Virus record (IMG/VR): IMGVR_UViG_3300019768_000018
Coordinates: 1-26,896 of that record
Reading direction: 5' to 3' (one strand)
Length of the DNA: 26,896 bases
Source: a virus
A model generated the notes under the pieces. It searched no databases. It had not been told where the DNA came from and saw only the letters and a list, made by a program, of their open reading frames with translations. Shown piece after piece: positions 1 to 5,202 of the stretch (position 1 is its first letter; every line of letters begins with the position of its first letter). Made by a program: the position numbers and the translations under genes.

Positions 1-112
1 ATTTCATTGTATCTGTGTCTATTGGGATGCCAGTTTCACAACCAAACTTTCCAGTTCTTTGGTTGTCTTGTGGATCTTCGCAATATTTACATACTACATC
101 GGCTCTATCCAT
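1..112 (-). CDS. Small CxxC protein, C-terminus cut off by window edge
   Basis: An open frame starts at the ATG at 112 with a good ribosome site (AGGAGGG) about six bases upstream and runs off the left edge without a stop. The 37 visible residues begin MDRADVVCKYCED and hold a CxxC pair (C8, C11) and a third cysteine (C25), suggesting half of a small zinc ribbon. It sits 10 bases downstream of the preceding gene as the last visible member of the early operon. Function unknown; the missing 3' part would show whether a second CxxC completes the metal site. Confidence 0.7.
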   Translation of the reverse strand, partial: MDRADVVCKYCEDPQDNQRTGKFGCETGIPIDTDTMK

Positions 113-122
113 TATATCCCTC

Positions 123-488
123 CTAATAATTATCCTTTAACCCGCCAGATATTTCTATCTTTAAATAGTTTAGTATCGACTGGTAAACTGACATTACATC
201 CCTTAAGGACCTAATGTTTTCACGTTTGTTATCGTATAGCACCTCTTTTGCATCTAATTGTAATTTAAGCGCAGCAACTTCGGGATCGCCTTTTACTAAA
301 TCAGCTATAATTGTAACTGGTGTCTTATCCGCTCTTAGAATCATAATTTTTTTAGCTTTTAAAAGCCTATATTCGTACTCTGCTTGACTCTTTTCGTTCC
401 CTAGCTTAATTATATCGGCGTTGAGTTTGCCAAGCTTAGAACGGAAATTAGTGAGCTCTTCCATTATTTCTTGTGGGTTAAGTTCCAT
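123..488 (-). CDS. Hypothetical coiled-coil protein (121 aa)
   Basis: The 121-residue product starts MELNPQEIMEEL and is mostly predicted helix: an N-terminal heptad-like stretch (about residues 5-45), a short basic middle and a second helical part (about 70-110) ending SGGLKDNY. I recognise no enzyme motif. The start ATG at 488 directly abuts the stop of the upstream gene at 489 and has an AGGTGATT ribosome site, so translation is probably coupled. It lies in the recombination operon. It may be a small accessory or oligomerisation protein; that is inference from composition only. Confidence 0.75.
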   Translation of the reverse strand: MELNPQEIMEELTNFRSKLGKLNADIIKLGNEKSQAEYEYRLLKAKKIMILRADKTPVTIIADLVKGDPEVAALKLQLDAKEVLYDNKRENIRSLRDVMSVYQSILNYLKIEISGGLKDNY

Positions 489-692
489 CTAATCACCTTC
501 TTTAGTTGTATTTTGATGTTCAATTAATTCGTCTGACATTTGTTTAATACAATCATTGCAGATAGTAAAACCAGCTACACTTCCATGTTTCATATGTTTT
601 CTCTCTATCGCTAATTCGTTTAGATCGTTTTTATTGTTGCATATAAGACACGAATAACTAAACTTGCTTTCCTCTATATTCATTATTTTCAT
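489..692 (-). CDS. Small zinc-finger-like protein (67 aa)
   Basis: The 67-residue protein has two CxxC pairs, SCLIC near residue 15 and ICNDC near residue 45, separated by a basic His-containing stretch. That is the arrangement of a single treble-clef or zinc-ribbon domain, with no room for a catalytic domain. The start at 692 is favoured over the ATG four codons later because GGAAGGTG lies seven bases upstream. It begins just after the stop of the HNH-like gene. A role in nucleic-acid or protein contact within the recombination module is plausible but not shown. Confidence 0.75.
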   Translation of the reverse strand: MKIMNIEESKFSYSCLICNNKNDLNELAIERKHMKHGSVAGFTICNDCIKQMSDELIEHQNTTKEGD

Positions 693-696
693 TTAA

Positions 697-1107
697 TCAC
701 CTTCCTATAAAATCTTCAAATTCAATTGATAAATAGTCTTTACCAAATAAACTAATAAATGTTGATTGGTCCATGCCTTTGTCATATAACCGTTGTTGAT
801 GCTTTCTCTTAAGCTCAAAATCAAATTTGCAATCTGATTTACTACCGTGTATGCCTGTTGAACTTTGGTGCGATTGCCAACATAAAGCCTCAACGCACCC
901 ATATTCACTAGACAAATCCCTTTGCCCTTTTCCATAAAATACATGATGGCGACTAAGTCCGAATGATTTACCACACCCACAAGTGCATATATCATTTTCA
1001 GGCTTAGGTGTTGGGACGTGCTTTTTCTTTGGTTTAATATATTGTTTCTTTTTCTTTCTCGGCTTAAACGATCTTACCTGATAGTCTTTACTTAGGTGAT
1101 AAGCCAT
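697..1107 (-). CDS. HNH/NinG-like nuclease family protein
   Basis: The 136-residue protein has a very basic N-terminus (residues 15-35, runs of Lys/Arg) followed by a compact metal site: C41, C43 and C45, then LSRHHVFYG with H54-H55, then C71, C76, H80 and GIHG (H87). The HHVFYG...GIHG pattern and the C-terminal KRKHQQRLYDKG / SLFGKDYL helices match the HNH-like phage recombination proteins near NinG. The usual second CxxC appears as LCWQSH, lacking one expected cysteine, so metal binding may be altered. The ribosome site AAAGGAG precedes the ATG at 1107. Its place directly after the resolvase-like and Erf genes supports a DNA-processing role. Nuclease activity is inferred. Confidence 0.7.
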   Translation of the reverse strand: MAYHLSKDYQVRSFKPRKKKKQYIKPKKKHVPTPKPENDICTCGCGKSFGLSRHHVFYGKGQRDLSSEYGCVEALCWQSHQSSTGIHGSKSDCKFDFELKRKHQQRLYDKGMDQSTFISLFGKDYLSIEFEDFIGR

Positions 1108-1119
1108 TTAATCACTCCT

Positions 1120-1596
1120 TTAGTATTCGTGCCATATAATTTTCATTCCACATTTAGGGCAATAATCCCAACTTTCGTAACCTTCTTCTAGGTTATAATC
1201 ACAATTAATGTTGCCACAATAAACTTCCGCATCATCTTTTGCTTCATTAAAAGGACCTTCCCATCTAGCTGGCATAAAAATTGGATTGTATTCTCTCCAT
1301 AGTTTAAAGAAATCTTCTGCCGACATTGTTACTAACCAGTTATGGTTATTCTTTCGGTGGGCTACAATAGGTATCTCACCATCACGAGAATCCGCTGTAG
1401 CTTGATTTATTGCATCGTAGATGTTAAGCCTCTCTACTCGCTTAACTTCCATGTGTAGTCCATCTATGCCAATTACATCAGCGTCACCATTCGCACCGCA
1501 GTATTGTTGTGACCTTCTTGTATCGTAACCTTGGGATTTGCAGAAGGAAGACCACTCGCGTTCTCCCCTTGTACCCTTTTGTTTGCTATTAACCAT
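1120..1596 (-). CDS. Holliday junction resolvase-like PD-(D/E)xK nuclease with C-terminal zinc ribbon
   Basis: The 158-residue product has an N-terminal nuclease core of the Hjc/archaeal-resolvase type: GTRGEREW (E12/E14), then GANGDADVIGI (D38/D40) and the catalytic EVK (residues 50-52), then NIYDAINQA and a later WLVTMSAEDFF strand-helix. About 105 residues make this core. The tail (about 125-153) carries YCGNINC and YCPKCG, a four-cysteine zinc ribbon not usual in this family, so it looks like a fusion. The enzyme would cut branched DNA during replication, recombination or before packaging. It sits between the Erf annealing gene and the HNH-like gene. The start ATG at 1596 is six bases after the Erf stop. 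Confidence 0.8.
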   Translation of the reverse strand: MVNSKQKGTRGEREWSSFCKSQGYDTRRSQQYCGANGDADVIGIDGLHMEVKRVERLNIYDAINQATADSRDGEIPIVAHRKNNHNWLVTMSAEDFFKLWREYNPIFMPARWEGPFNEAKDDAEVYCGNINCDYNLEEGYESWDYCPKCGMKIIWHEY

Positions 1597-1602
1597 AAAT
1601 AC

Positions 1603-2250
1603 CTACGCTTTCTGTAATCTATTGTAATACTCTTGTTTCTTTTCTTGACTGATAAATTTAACATCATCAGTAGATTTGTTGGTTTCTTTTTTGTAAGTAG
1701 CTAATAATTGTTCTGTAGTTACTCCGTGTGATTTAGCTGCATCAATTAGCATTTGTGTAGTTACCTTGGGCTTGTCTCCAGTAGTTTGGCCTTTTGATTT
1801 GTTTTGATTGCTTGTAGGCGGCTTGTTTCTTCTGTAGTCAGGATCATCTTCGTCAGTAGGCAACCCAAAGTATTTAAGAAGGAAATATCTTTCTGCATAA
1901 GTTAATGCAGTTCCATAAGCCTGTGACATATCATCACCTTGTTGTCCAAAATAAGCGAACGGCACAACTTCTCTTTCTTCGGGGTTCTCTGCATTAATCC
2001 ATGTATAAGAGCCTTGCCCCCAAACTAAAAAGTCAATCTTTTCTTTGCCTTTACTGTTAACGTAATCATGCCTTGCCCACTCACCTGATTGTGTGGATGG
2101 TTGTAGTATCAATTGCAACTCGTTCATTTTGTCTTTTATTTTGTGCAAAATTTGATCGCCGGTTACGTATGAAAATTGATAACCTTCTTTGTCTTTTGAC
2201 AATTTACCTATTGACTTCCTAACTTCTATAATCTTTTGGTAAAGGTTCAT
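1603..2250 (-). CDS. erf: Erf-family single-strand DNA annealing protein
   Basis: The 215-residue protein matches the ERF superfamily: an N-terminal helix (IIEVRKSIGKLSKD), the YVTGDQIL strand-helix, then the family hallmark FGQQGDDMSQAYGTALTYAE and YFLLKYFGLPTDEDD (residues 101-136). The rest is a Lys/Thr/Gln-rich linker and a short C-terminal helix. Erf proteins anneal complementary single strands for phage recombination and genome circularisation or repair. The start ATG overlaps the stop of the upstream DUF1351 gene by one base (TAATG), so the two are translationally coupled. The pairing with DUF1351 and a resolvase is a common Bacillota phage recombination set. Confidence 0.92.
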   Translation of the reverse strand: MNLYQKIIEVRKSIGKLSKDKEGYQFSYVTGDQILHKIKDKMNELQLILQPSTQSGEWARHDYVNSKGKEKIDFLVWGQGSYTWINAENPEEREVVPFAYFGQQGDDMSQAYGTALTYAERYFLLKYFGLPTDEDDPDYRRNKPPTSNQNKSKGQTTGDKPKVTTQMLIDAAKSHGVTTEQLLATYKKETNKSTDDVKFISQEKKQEYYNRLQKA

Positions 2251-3287
2251 TATTCCACCTCAATTCCACTCGCTTCTAAATACTTGTCCAACTTTTCGAA
2301 TTGTTCTTTGGTTGCTTTTAATTCGTAACAACGGAACATTCTTTCTTCTGTTGCTCCGGCTTCTACAGGCATAAAGTTATCAACTATCTTTGTAACACTT
2401 TGTGCAACTGCCATTTTTTCTTCGGCTTGCTCAACCACCTCTTTAGTTTCCTCGGCAACACGCTTGTCAATTTCGGCTTGTTTCTCTGCTTCGATTCTGT
2501 CTATCTCAGCTTGTTGTTTAGCTTTTTCTTGTGCAATAAGTTTTTCAGCTTCTTCTTGTGCTTTGCGTTCTGCTTCTAATCTGATCTTTTCAGCAGCTTC
2601 TTTTTCTTGCTTTTGTCTGCGTTGTGCTAATTCTTCAACTGTAGCCTTTAACTCAGATACGTCAAGATTAATCAAATGTTTAAAGTTTTCGTAAGCCAAA
2701 GGCACTTGCAATTCATACTTGCTGTTAAGGATATCGATAAAAGCCTTAACGGTTTCTACCTTGTTATCGAACGATTGTTGCTCTACCTTCAATACTGACA
2801 GCTGTTGTTCAACGTCCTCCTTAACCTTAGTCAATGTCATTGTAGCGTTTAGATAGCTTGGTTTTAACTCGATACGATCTTTGTATTCGTCTCTGAGTTC
2901 TGATTCTTCTTTGCAAGTCGAAATAAGGATTTTAACGTCATTCTCTTTTTTTTCTTTTCTTTCCGTTTCAAACTTGTCTACCTGTGTACTAATTACCGTT
3001 CTAGCTTCTTTAATCATTGATACAAGTTCCTTAGACTCATTTTCAAACGCCTTGATCTCAGGACTTAATTGTTTTACGGTAGATTTTCTAAAATCGTCAA
3101 TTGCCTTAGCTTGTTTGTTTAATTCTGCCATTGTCTTTTTAGAACCCGCCAACGTTTCTTCGGTAACTACTGTGTTTCTATAAACCTCTAATGCGTTGTC
3201 TAAAGATGCTTTAATTTCTGCGCCATTCCAGTTAATTTCTGCTTTTGCTATTTTGCCTATCTTCAATTCTGTTACTTGTAAACTCAT
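2250..3287 (-). CDS. DUF1351 family recombination-associated protein
   Basis: The 345-residue protein has the DUF1351 layout: an N-terminal domain (KAEINWNGAEIKASLDNAL, then LAGSKKTMAELNKQAKAIDDFRK), a long charged coiled coil (about residues 85-130 and again 230-300, rich in AEEKA repeats), and a C-terminal domain ending FRCYELKATKEQFEKL then YLEASGIEVE. The family lies beside Erf or RecT annealing genes in Bacillota phages; its biochemical role is not established. A coiled-coil scaffold or partner of the annealing protein is plausible. The start ATG at 3287 lies two bases after the upstream stop, with an AGGTAAAAT ribosome site. Confidence 0.85.
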   Translation of the reverse strand: MSLQVTELKIGKIAKAEINWNGAEIKASLDNALEVYRNTVVTEETLAGSKKTMAELNKQAKAIDDFRKSTVKQLSPEIKAFENESKELVSMIKEARTVISTQVDKFETERKEKKENDVKILISTCKEESELRDEYKDRIELKPSYLNATMTLTKVKEDVEQQLSVLKVEQQSFDNKVETVKAFIDILNSKYELQVPLAYENFKHLINLDVSELKATVEELAQRRQKQEKEAAEKIRLEAERKAQEEAEKLIAQEKAKQQAEIDRIEAEKQAEIDKRVAEETKEVVEQAEEKMAVAQSVTKIVDNFMPVEAGATEERMFRCYELKATKEQFEKLDKYLEASGIEVE

Positions 3288-3288
3288 A

Positions 3289-3513
3289 TTATTTTACCTC
3301 CAGGTTTGCGAAATCGCTTAATAGTTTAATTAATAATTCTTCGTTGTAATTTGCTAATGCTGATATAAACTGCTCTGCTGTATGTTCCATGCCTTGTTGA
3401 TCTGTTTGGAAATCTAGCTGAGTCTTTTCATTTTCATTACTCAATGTAAACTCAATGCGGTTCTCCATCAACTCTTTAATGCTTACGTCTAACCCATCTG
3501 TGTAAATAATCAA
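3289..3513 (-). CDS. Hypothetical acidic protein (74 aa)
   Basis: This 74-residue acidic protein (MIIYTDGLDVSIKEL...) has a short beta-rich N-terminus (EFTLSNENEKTQLDFQTD) and a helical C-terminus (AEQFISALANYNEELLIKLLSDFANL). No motif is recognised. A GGAGGAAGAA ribosome site lies before the ATG at 3513. It is in the tight early operon, 12 bases from the upstream gene. Function unknown. Confidence 0.75.
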   Translation of the reverse strand: MIIYTDGLDVSIKELMENRIEFTLSNENEKTQLDFQTDQQGMEHTAEQFISALANYNEELLIKLLSDFANLEVK

Positions 3514-3525
3514 TTCTTCTTCCTC

Positions 3526-3750
3526 CTAATCTAAAGTAACCGAATCTACTGTAAACTCTACCTTTTTAAAATTATCTATGCCATGTTCAAGCGCATATTT
3601 CATTGAAATTAACTCAATCAATTCATTTTCATCGAGTGTCATGTTGCTACATCTGCCAACGCGTTTATATTTAGCGTTTATTTTGTCTTGTTCATCTTTT
3701 TCATAAGATTTAATTACTTCTTCTGTGTGTACCGTTAATTTAATAATCAT
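3526..3750 (-). CDS. Hypothetical protein (74 aa)
   Basis: The 74-residue protein (MIIKLTVHTEEVIKSYEK...) mixes charged helix and strand and ends with the beta-like VEFTVDSVTLD. It shares the start MII and size with its downstream neighbour but no clear similarity beyond that. The start ATG overlaps the stop of the 50-aa upstream gene by four bases (ATGA), typical of coupled phage genes. Function not recognised. Confidence 0.75.
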   Translation of the reverse strand: MIIKLTVHTEEVIKSYEKDEQDKINAKYKRVGRCSNMTLDENELIELISMKYALEHGIDNFKKVEFTVDSVTLD

Positions 3751-3899
3751 CTTCTACCTACCCTTTCCATATGCCCATCTCTAAATAATAAATACATTCT
3801 ATCGTGTATTTCGCCTTTTCTACGCTTGAGCCATATAAACGTTGTTTTATGTTTAGGTTTGTTTGCTGCTGCTACAAGTCTGCTATCTTCGTGTAGCAT
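3747..3899 (-). CDS. Small basic hypothetical protein (50 aa)
   Basis: A 50-codon frame from ATG at 3899 has a clear ribosome site (AAAGGAGT, about seven bases upstream). The product begins MLHEDSRLVAAANK and is strongly basic in the middle and end (WLKRRKGEIHDRM, ERVGRR). Its stop forms an ATGA overlap with the next gene, which supports real translation. No family recognised; the charge is compatible with nucleic-acid binding. Confidence 0.7.
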   Translation of the reverse strand: MLHEDSRLVAAANKPKHKTTFIWLKRRKGEIHDRMYLLFRDGHMERVGRR

Positions 3900-3923
3900 A
3901 GTATCACTACTCCTTTTAAATAA

Positions 3924-4079
3924 CTATTGATTTGCCTTTTGTTTCTTTTTCTCTGCTTTTTCTACAGCTGATTCTAATGCTTGATAGCACCATAATGTTA
4001 AGCTGTAGTTACCTCTTACTTTGTTAATACGTTCTTTTAACTTGTTGCCATTGTCGTTAACTTTAATGTAATTACTCAT
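3924..4079 (-). CDS. Small hypothetical protein with Lys-rich tail (51 aa)
   Basis: The 51-codon frame begins MSNYIKVNDNGNKLKE, starting at ATG 4079 behind a GGCGGTGA ribosome site. The C-terminal half is helical and ends in a Lys/Gln-rich stretch (EKAEKKKQKANQ). It lies between two other short genes with gaps of 15-25 bases in the same operon. Function not recognised. Confidence 0.65.
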   Translation of the reverse strand: MSNYIKVNDNGNKLKERINKVRGNYSLTLWCYQALESAVEKAEKKKQKANQ

Positions 4080-4094
4080 TGTTCACCGCCTTTA

Positions 4095-4259
4095 CTAAAT
4101 TTTTTCTACAATTATCATGTTTGTATGAGTTTTATTTGAACTTATTTCAAAATCGGGGTCAATTCTAATATTTAATGCATTGCCGTTTTGTTCTAGTTTA
4201 AATTTGTCTCCATTGTCTAATTCTACAACATAATGTTCTCTTACTTTAGTTATTTTCAT
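4095..4259 (-). CDS. First gene of early operon, small beta-rich protein (54 aa)
   Basis: A 54-codon frame starts at ATG 4259 behind AAAGGAG, about 37 bases downstream of the predicted start site of the promoter at 4303-4331. The product starts MKITKVREHYVVELDNGDKF and looks like a small beta-sheet protein (alternating hydrophobic residues, DNGDKFKLEQ turn). As the first gene after a strong promoter it is expected to be made early and abundantly. I recognise no family; a host-takeover or regulatory role is possible but unsupported. Confidence 0.75.
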   Translation of the reverse strand: MKITKVREHYVVELDNGDKFKLEQNGNALNIRIDPDFEISSNKTHTNMIIVEKI

Positions 4260-4302
4260 TTTTAACTCCTTTCAATAGTCTGCTGTGTTAATTTGTATCT
4301 TA

Positions 4303-4331
4303 ATTGTATACTAAAAATATACTACTGTCAA
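4303..4331 (-). promoter_or_regulatory. Sigma-A-type promoter of the early/recombination operon
   Basis: On the minus strand a perfect -35 TTGACA (4326-4331) is followed after 17 bases by TACAAT (4303-4308), one mismatch from TATAAT. Initiation would be near 4296, leaving a short leader before the first gene (ATG 4259). It sits just downstream of the tRNA-unit terminator, so it starts a separate transcription unit. Confidence 0.85.
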
Positions 4332-4353
4332 CACTTATTTTAAAATTTATTGC

Positions 4354-4385
4354 AAATAAAAACAGAACCCGGGTAAAGGTTCTGC
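4354..4385 (-). terminator. Rho-independent terminator after the tRNA genes
   Basis: The minus strand shows CAGAACC (4378-4384 arm in plus coordinates GGTTCTG), an eight-base loop and GGTTCTG, a 7-bp stem, followed by TTTTTATTTG. It closes the tRNA transcript before the early promoter. Confidence 0.85.
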
Positions 4386-4432
4386 TTTTAAGGTTGGATA
4401 GAATTGAGATAGGATATAAAACATCCTTATAA

Positions 4433-4507
4433 TGGTGCAGATGGTAGGATTCGAACCCACGACCTCACCGCCCCAAACGGTGTCGCATTCCACTTGCGTA
4501 CATCTAC
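4433..4507 (-). tRNA. tRNA-Pro (anticodon TGG)
   Basis: A full cloverleaf can be drawn: acceptor GTAGATG/CATCTGC with discriminator A and an encoded CCA; D arm CGC/GCG around a GG-containing loop; anticodon stem CACCG/CGGTG with loop TTTGGGG, so the anticodon is TGG; five-base variable loop; T arm GTGGG-TTCGAAT-CCTAC. All stems pair except for G-U wobbles. It is the last tRNA in the array, reading minus. Confidence 0.95.
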
Positions 4508-4508
4508 A

Positions 4509-4582
4509 TGGCTACTCCTCTTGGACTCGAACCAAGACTAATAGGATCAAAACCTATTGAACTACCTTTATTCTAAAGAGTA
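4509..4582 (-). tRNA. tRNA-Gln (anticodon TTG)
   Basis: Acceptor TACTCTT pairs with AGGAGTA, discriminator G and CCA encoded; D arm GAA/TTC with GG in the loop; anticodon stem ATAGG/CCTAT with loop TTTTGAT gives anticodon TTG; T arm CTTGG-TTCGAGT-CCAAG. The start with T and G-U pairs are tolerable. It is only one or two bases from its neighbours on each side, so the tRNAs are surely processed from one transcript. Confidence 0.93.
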
Positions 4583-4583
4583 A

Positions 4584-4667
4584 TGGCATACAAGCAAGGT
4601 ATCGAACCCCTTGTCAATGGTTTTGGAGACCATCTGCAACACCTGTTGCAATTAAGACTACTCGTAC
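4584..4667 (-). tRNA. tRNA-Trp-like (anticodon CCA) with enlarged D region
   Basis: Anticodon stem ATGGT/ACCAT with loop CTCCAAA gives anticodon CCA, and the 3' end CTTGTAT-G-CCA pairs with GTACGAG as acceptor (two G-U pairs). The stretch between acceptor and anticodon stem is 27 bases, about eight more than normal, and contains GCAAC-AGGT-GTTGC, a 5-bp stem with only a four-base loop. The T stem around TTCGATA is also weak (two G-U pairs and one mismatch). It may be a divergent but working tRNA or a decaying one. Confidence 0.75.
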
Positions 4668-4670
4668 ATA

Positions 4671-4746
4671 TGGCGACAATGGGTGGACTTGAACCACCGA
4701 CCGTTAGCTTAACAGGCTACCACTCTACCAACTGAGCTACAAAGTC
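4671..4746 (-). tRNA. tRNA-Asn (anticodon GTT) with acceptor mismatches
   Basis: D arm GCTC-AGTTGGTA-GAGT, anticodon loop CTGTTAA (anticodon GTT), variable loop CGGTC and T arm GGTGG-TTCAAGT-CCACC are normal, and CCA is encoded. The acceptor GACTTTG/CATTGTC has two adjacent T-T mismatches (pairs 4-69 and 5-68), and the anticodon stem has a G-A at its outer pair. It is the first tRNA of the array. Identity is clear; full function is less so. Confidence 0.88.
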
Positions 4747-4750
4747 ATAC

Positions 4751-4788
4751 TGCCGAATTATCGGCATTTACACGAACATACTTTCGTG
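4751..4788. repeat. Two adjacent palindromes upstream of the tRNAs
   Basis: TGCCGA-ATTA-TCGGCA (4751-4766) and CACGAA-CATACT-TTCGTG (4771-4788) are perfect 6-bp inverted repeats. In the minus transcript they would form two hairpins between the structured leader and tRNA-Asn. As DNA, the second lies within the -35/-10 region of the plus-strand promoter and could be an operator. Confidence 0.6.
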
Positions 4789-4795
4789 CTATAAT
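4767..4795 (+). promoter_or_regulatory. Plus-strand promoter facing the tRNA-leader promoter
   Basis: TTTACA (4767-4772), a 17-base spacer and a perfect TATAAT (4790-4795) predict initiation near 4801-4802, precisely the left edge of the structured element. It is the only strong plus-strand promoter I found, and a plus-strand terminator lies 120 bases on. There is no plus-strand protein gene to express, so a short RNA is the expected product. The AT-richness makes a chance match possible. Confidence 0.55.
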
Positions 4796-4800
4796 TAATT

Positions 4801-4882
4801 AACTAAATACAAGCCTTAACTGGTGCTACCAACACCGTTAAGCAAGTCCGATATCAACGCTATCGAAAGAGTGTACTTAGTT
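4801..4882 (-). ncRNA. Three-way-junction structured RNA at the 5' end of the tRNA transcript
   Basis: Read on the minus strand, an 11-bp closing helix (4872-4882 with 4801-4811, one G-U) encloses two hairpins: a 7-bp stem (4861-4867/4847-4853, one U-G) with a 7-base loop, and a 10-bp stem with one bulged A (4837-4842/4815-4820 and 4833-4836/4822-4825) with a 7-base loop. Junction strands are four, four and three bases. Both non-Watson-Crick positions are G-U on the minus strand but A-C on the plus strand, which favours the minus RNA as the folded molecule. It starts about two bases after the predicted start of the promoter at 4891-4919. I do not recognise the family. Confidence 0.65.
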
Positions 4883-4890
4883 ATATAATA

Positions 4891-4919
4891 AGTATACACA
4901 AATTATGTAAAACTTTCAA
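4891..4919 (-). promoter_or_regulatory. Promoter for structured leader and tRNA genes
   Basis: Minus strand TTGAAA (4914-4919), 17-base spacer, TATACT (4891-4896). Initiation near 4884 would place the 5' end of the transcript at the closing helix of the structured RNA. It gives the tRNA genes a promoter independent of the late operon, whose terminator lies at 5203-5230. Confidence 0.7.
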
Positions 4920-4944
4920 GTCTGCGTTTATCGTAGGCTTTTTT
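4920..4944 (+). terminator. Plus-strand Rho-independent terminator
   Basis: GTCTGCG-TTTAT-CGTAGGC forms a 7-bp stem with two G-U pairs, followed by six T (4939-4944). On the minus strand the same positions would be A-C mismatches with no T run, so the terminator works on the plus strand. It would end a transcript of about 145 bases from the plus promoter at 4767-4795. Confidence 0.7.
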
Positions 4945-5010
4945 ATATGGTAGAGGGACGCTCTTTAAACTAGATACTGAAATGTATTGTTATTCCGTTA
5001 GATGGAACTT

Positions 5011-5181
5011 TTATTGTCCAGATTTAATCCCGTCCTGTAGTATTCGTACTGGTAACCTTTGAAAATGTTGTAATGGCAGACCTGGAAACGCTTGATTCAT
5101 TGAACGATTGTGCTGATTGGCTCCGATTGTTGTAGTTACTCTCTTAGTAAGGGTAACTCTCTCTTGTCTAATTTCACCCAT
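5011..5181 (-). CDS. Doubtful small ORF (56 aa)
   Basis: An open frame from ATG 5181 to TAA 5011 would encode a basic 56-residue product (MGEIRQERVTLTKR...QAFPGLPLQHFQRLPVRIL). Codon use is not unlike the neighbours, but there is no ribosome site, no promoter visible after the terminator at 5203-5230, and no recognised family. The surrounding 5202-4945 stretch contains a 12-base direct repeat and a 6-bp hairpin (5133-5157), so it may instead be untranslated RNA or spacer. Low confidence as a gene. Confidence 0.35.
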   Translation of the reverse strand: MGEIRQERVTLTKRVTTTIGANQHNRSMNQAFPGLPLQHFQRLPVRILQDGIKSGQ

Positions 5182-5191
5182 TGTTGTAGTT
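5126..5191. repeat. 12-base direct repeat flanking a hairpin
   Basis: ATTGTTGTAGTT occurs at 5126-5137 and 5180-5191. Between them, starting inside the first copy, AGTTAC/GTAACT (5133-5138 and 5152-5157) forms a 6-bp inverted repeat. If the small ORF is real, the repeats encode a TTT(I/M)G peptide in the same frame. Purpose unknown. Confidence 0.5.
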
Positions 5192-5202
5192 GTTTATCAC
5201 TG

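Noticed and set aside
2464-3183. Plus-strand frames opposite DUF1351 rich in Ser/Cys/Phe
   Set aside because: They are antisense to a Lys/Glu-rich coiled coil, have no ribosome site and disappear outside the real gene; they are shadows.
4584-4667. Selenocysteine-type tRNA because of the short-loop D arm
   Set aside because: The anticodon is CCA, the variable arm is short and the acceptor is seven pairs, none of which fits tRNA-Sec.
4815-4842. Loop CUACCAA complementary to the D loop of tRNA-Asn (TTGGTAG)
   Set aside because: TTGGTAG is a very common tRNA D-loop sequence, so a seven-base match to a neighbouring tRNA is weak evidence for targeting.
4801-4882. Hammerhead or other known small ribozyme, or tRNA-like molecule
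   Set aside because: The junction lacks CUGAUGA/GAAA core strands, the loops do not match tRNA anticodon or T loops (no U at position 33, no TTCRA), and no known ribozyme consensus could be fitted.
4945-5202. GOLLD or ROOL large ornate RNA beside tRNAs
   Set aside because: The gap is too short and I could not draw a multi-helix global fold; only one small hairpin and a direct repeat are visible.
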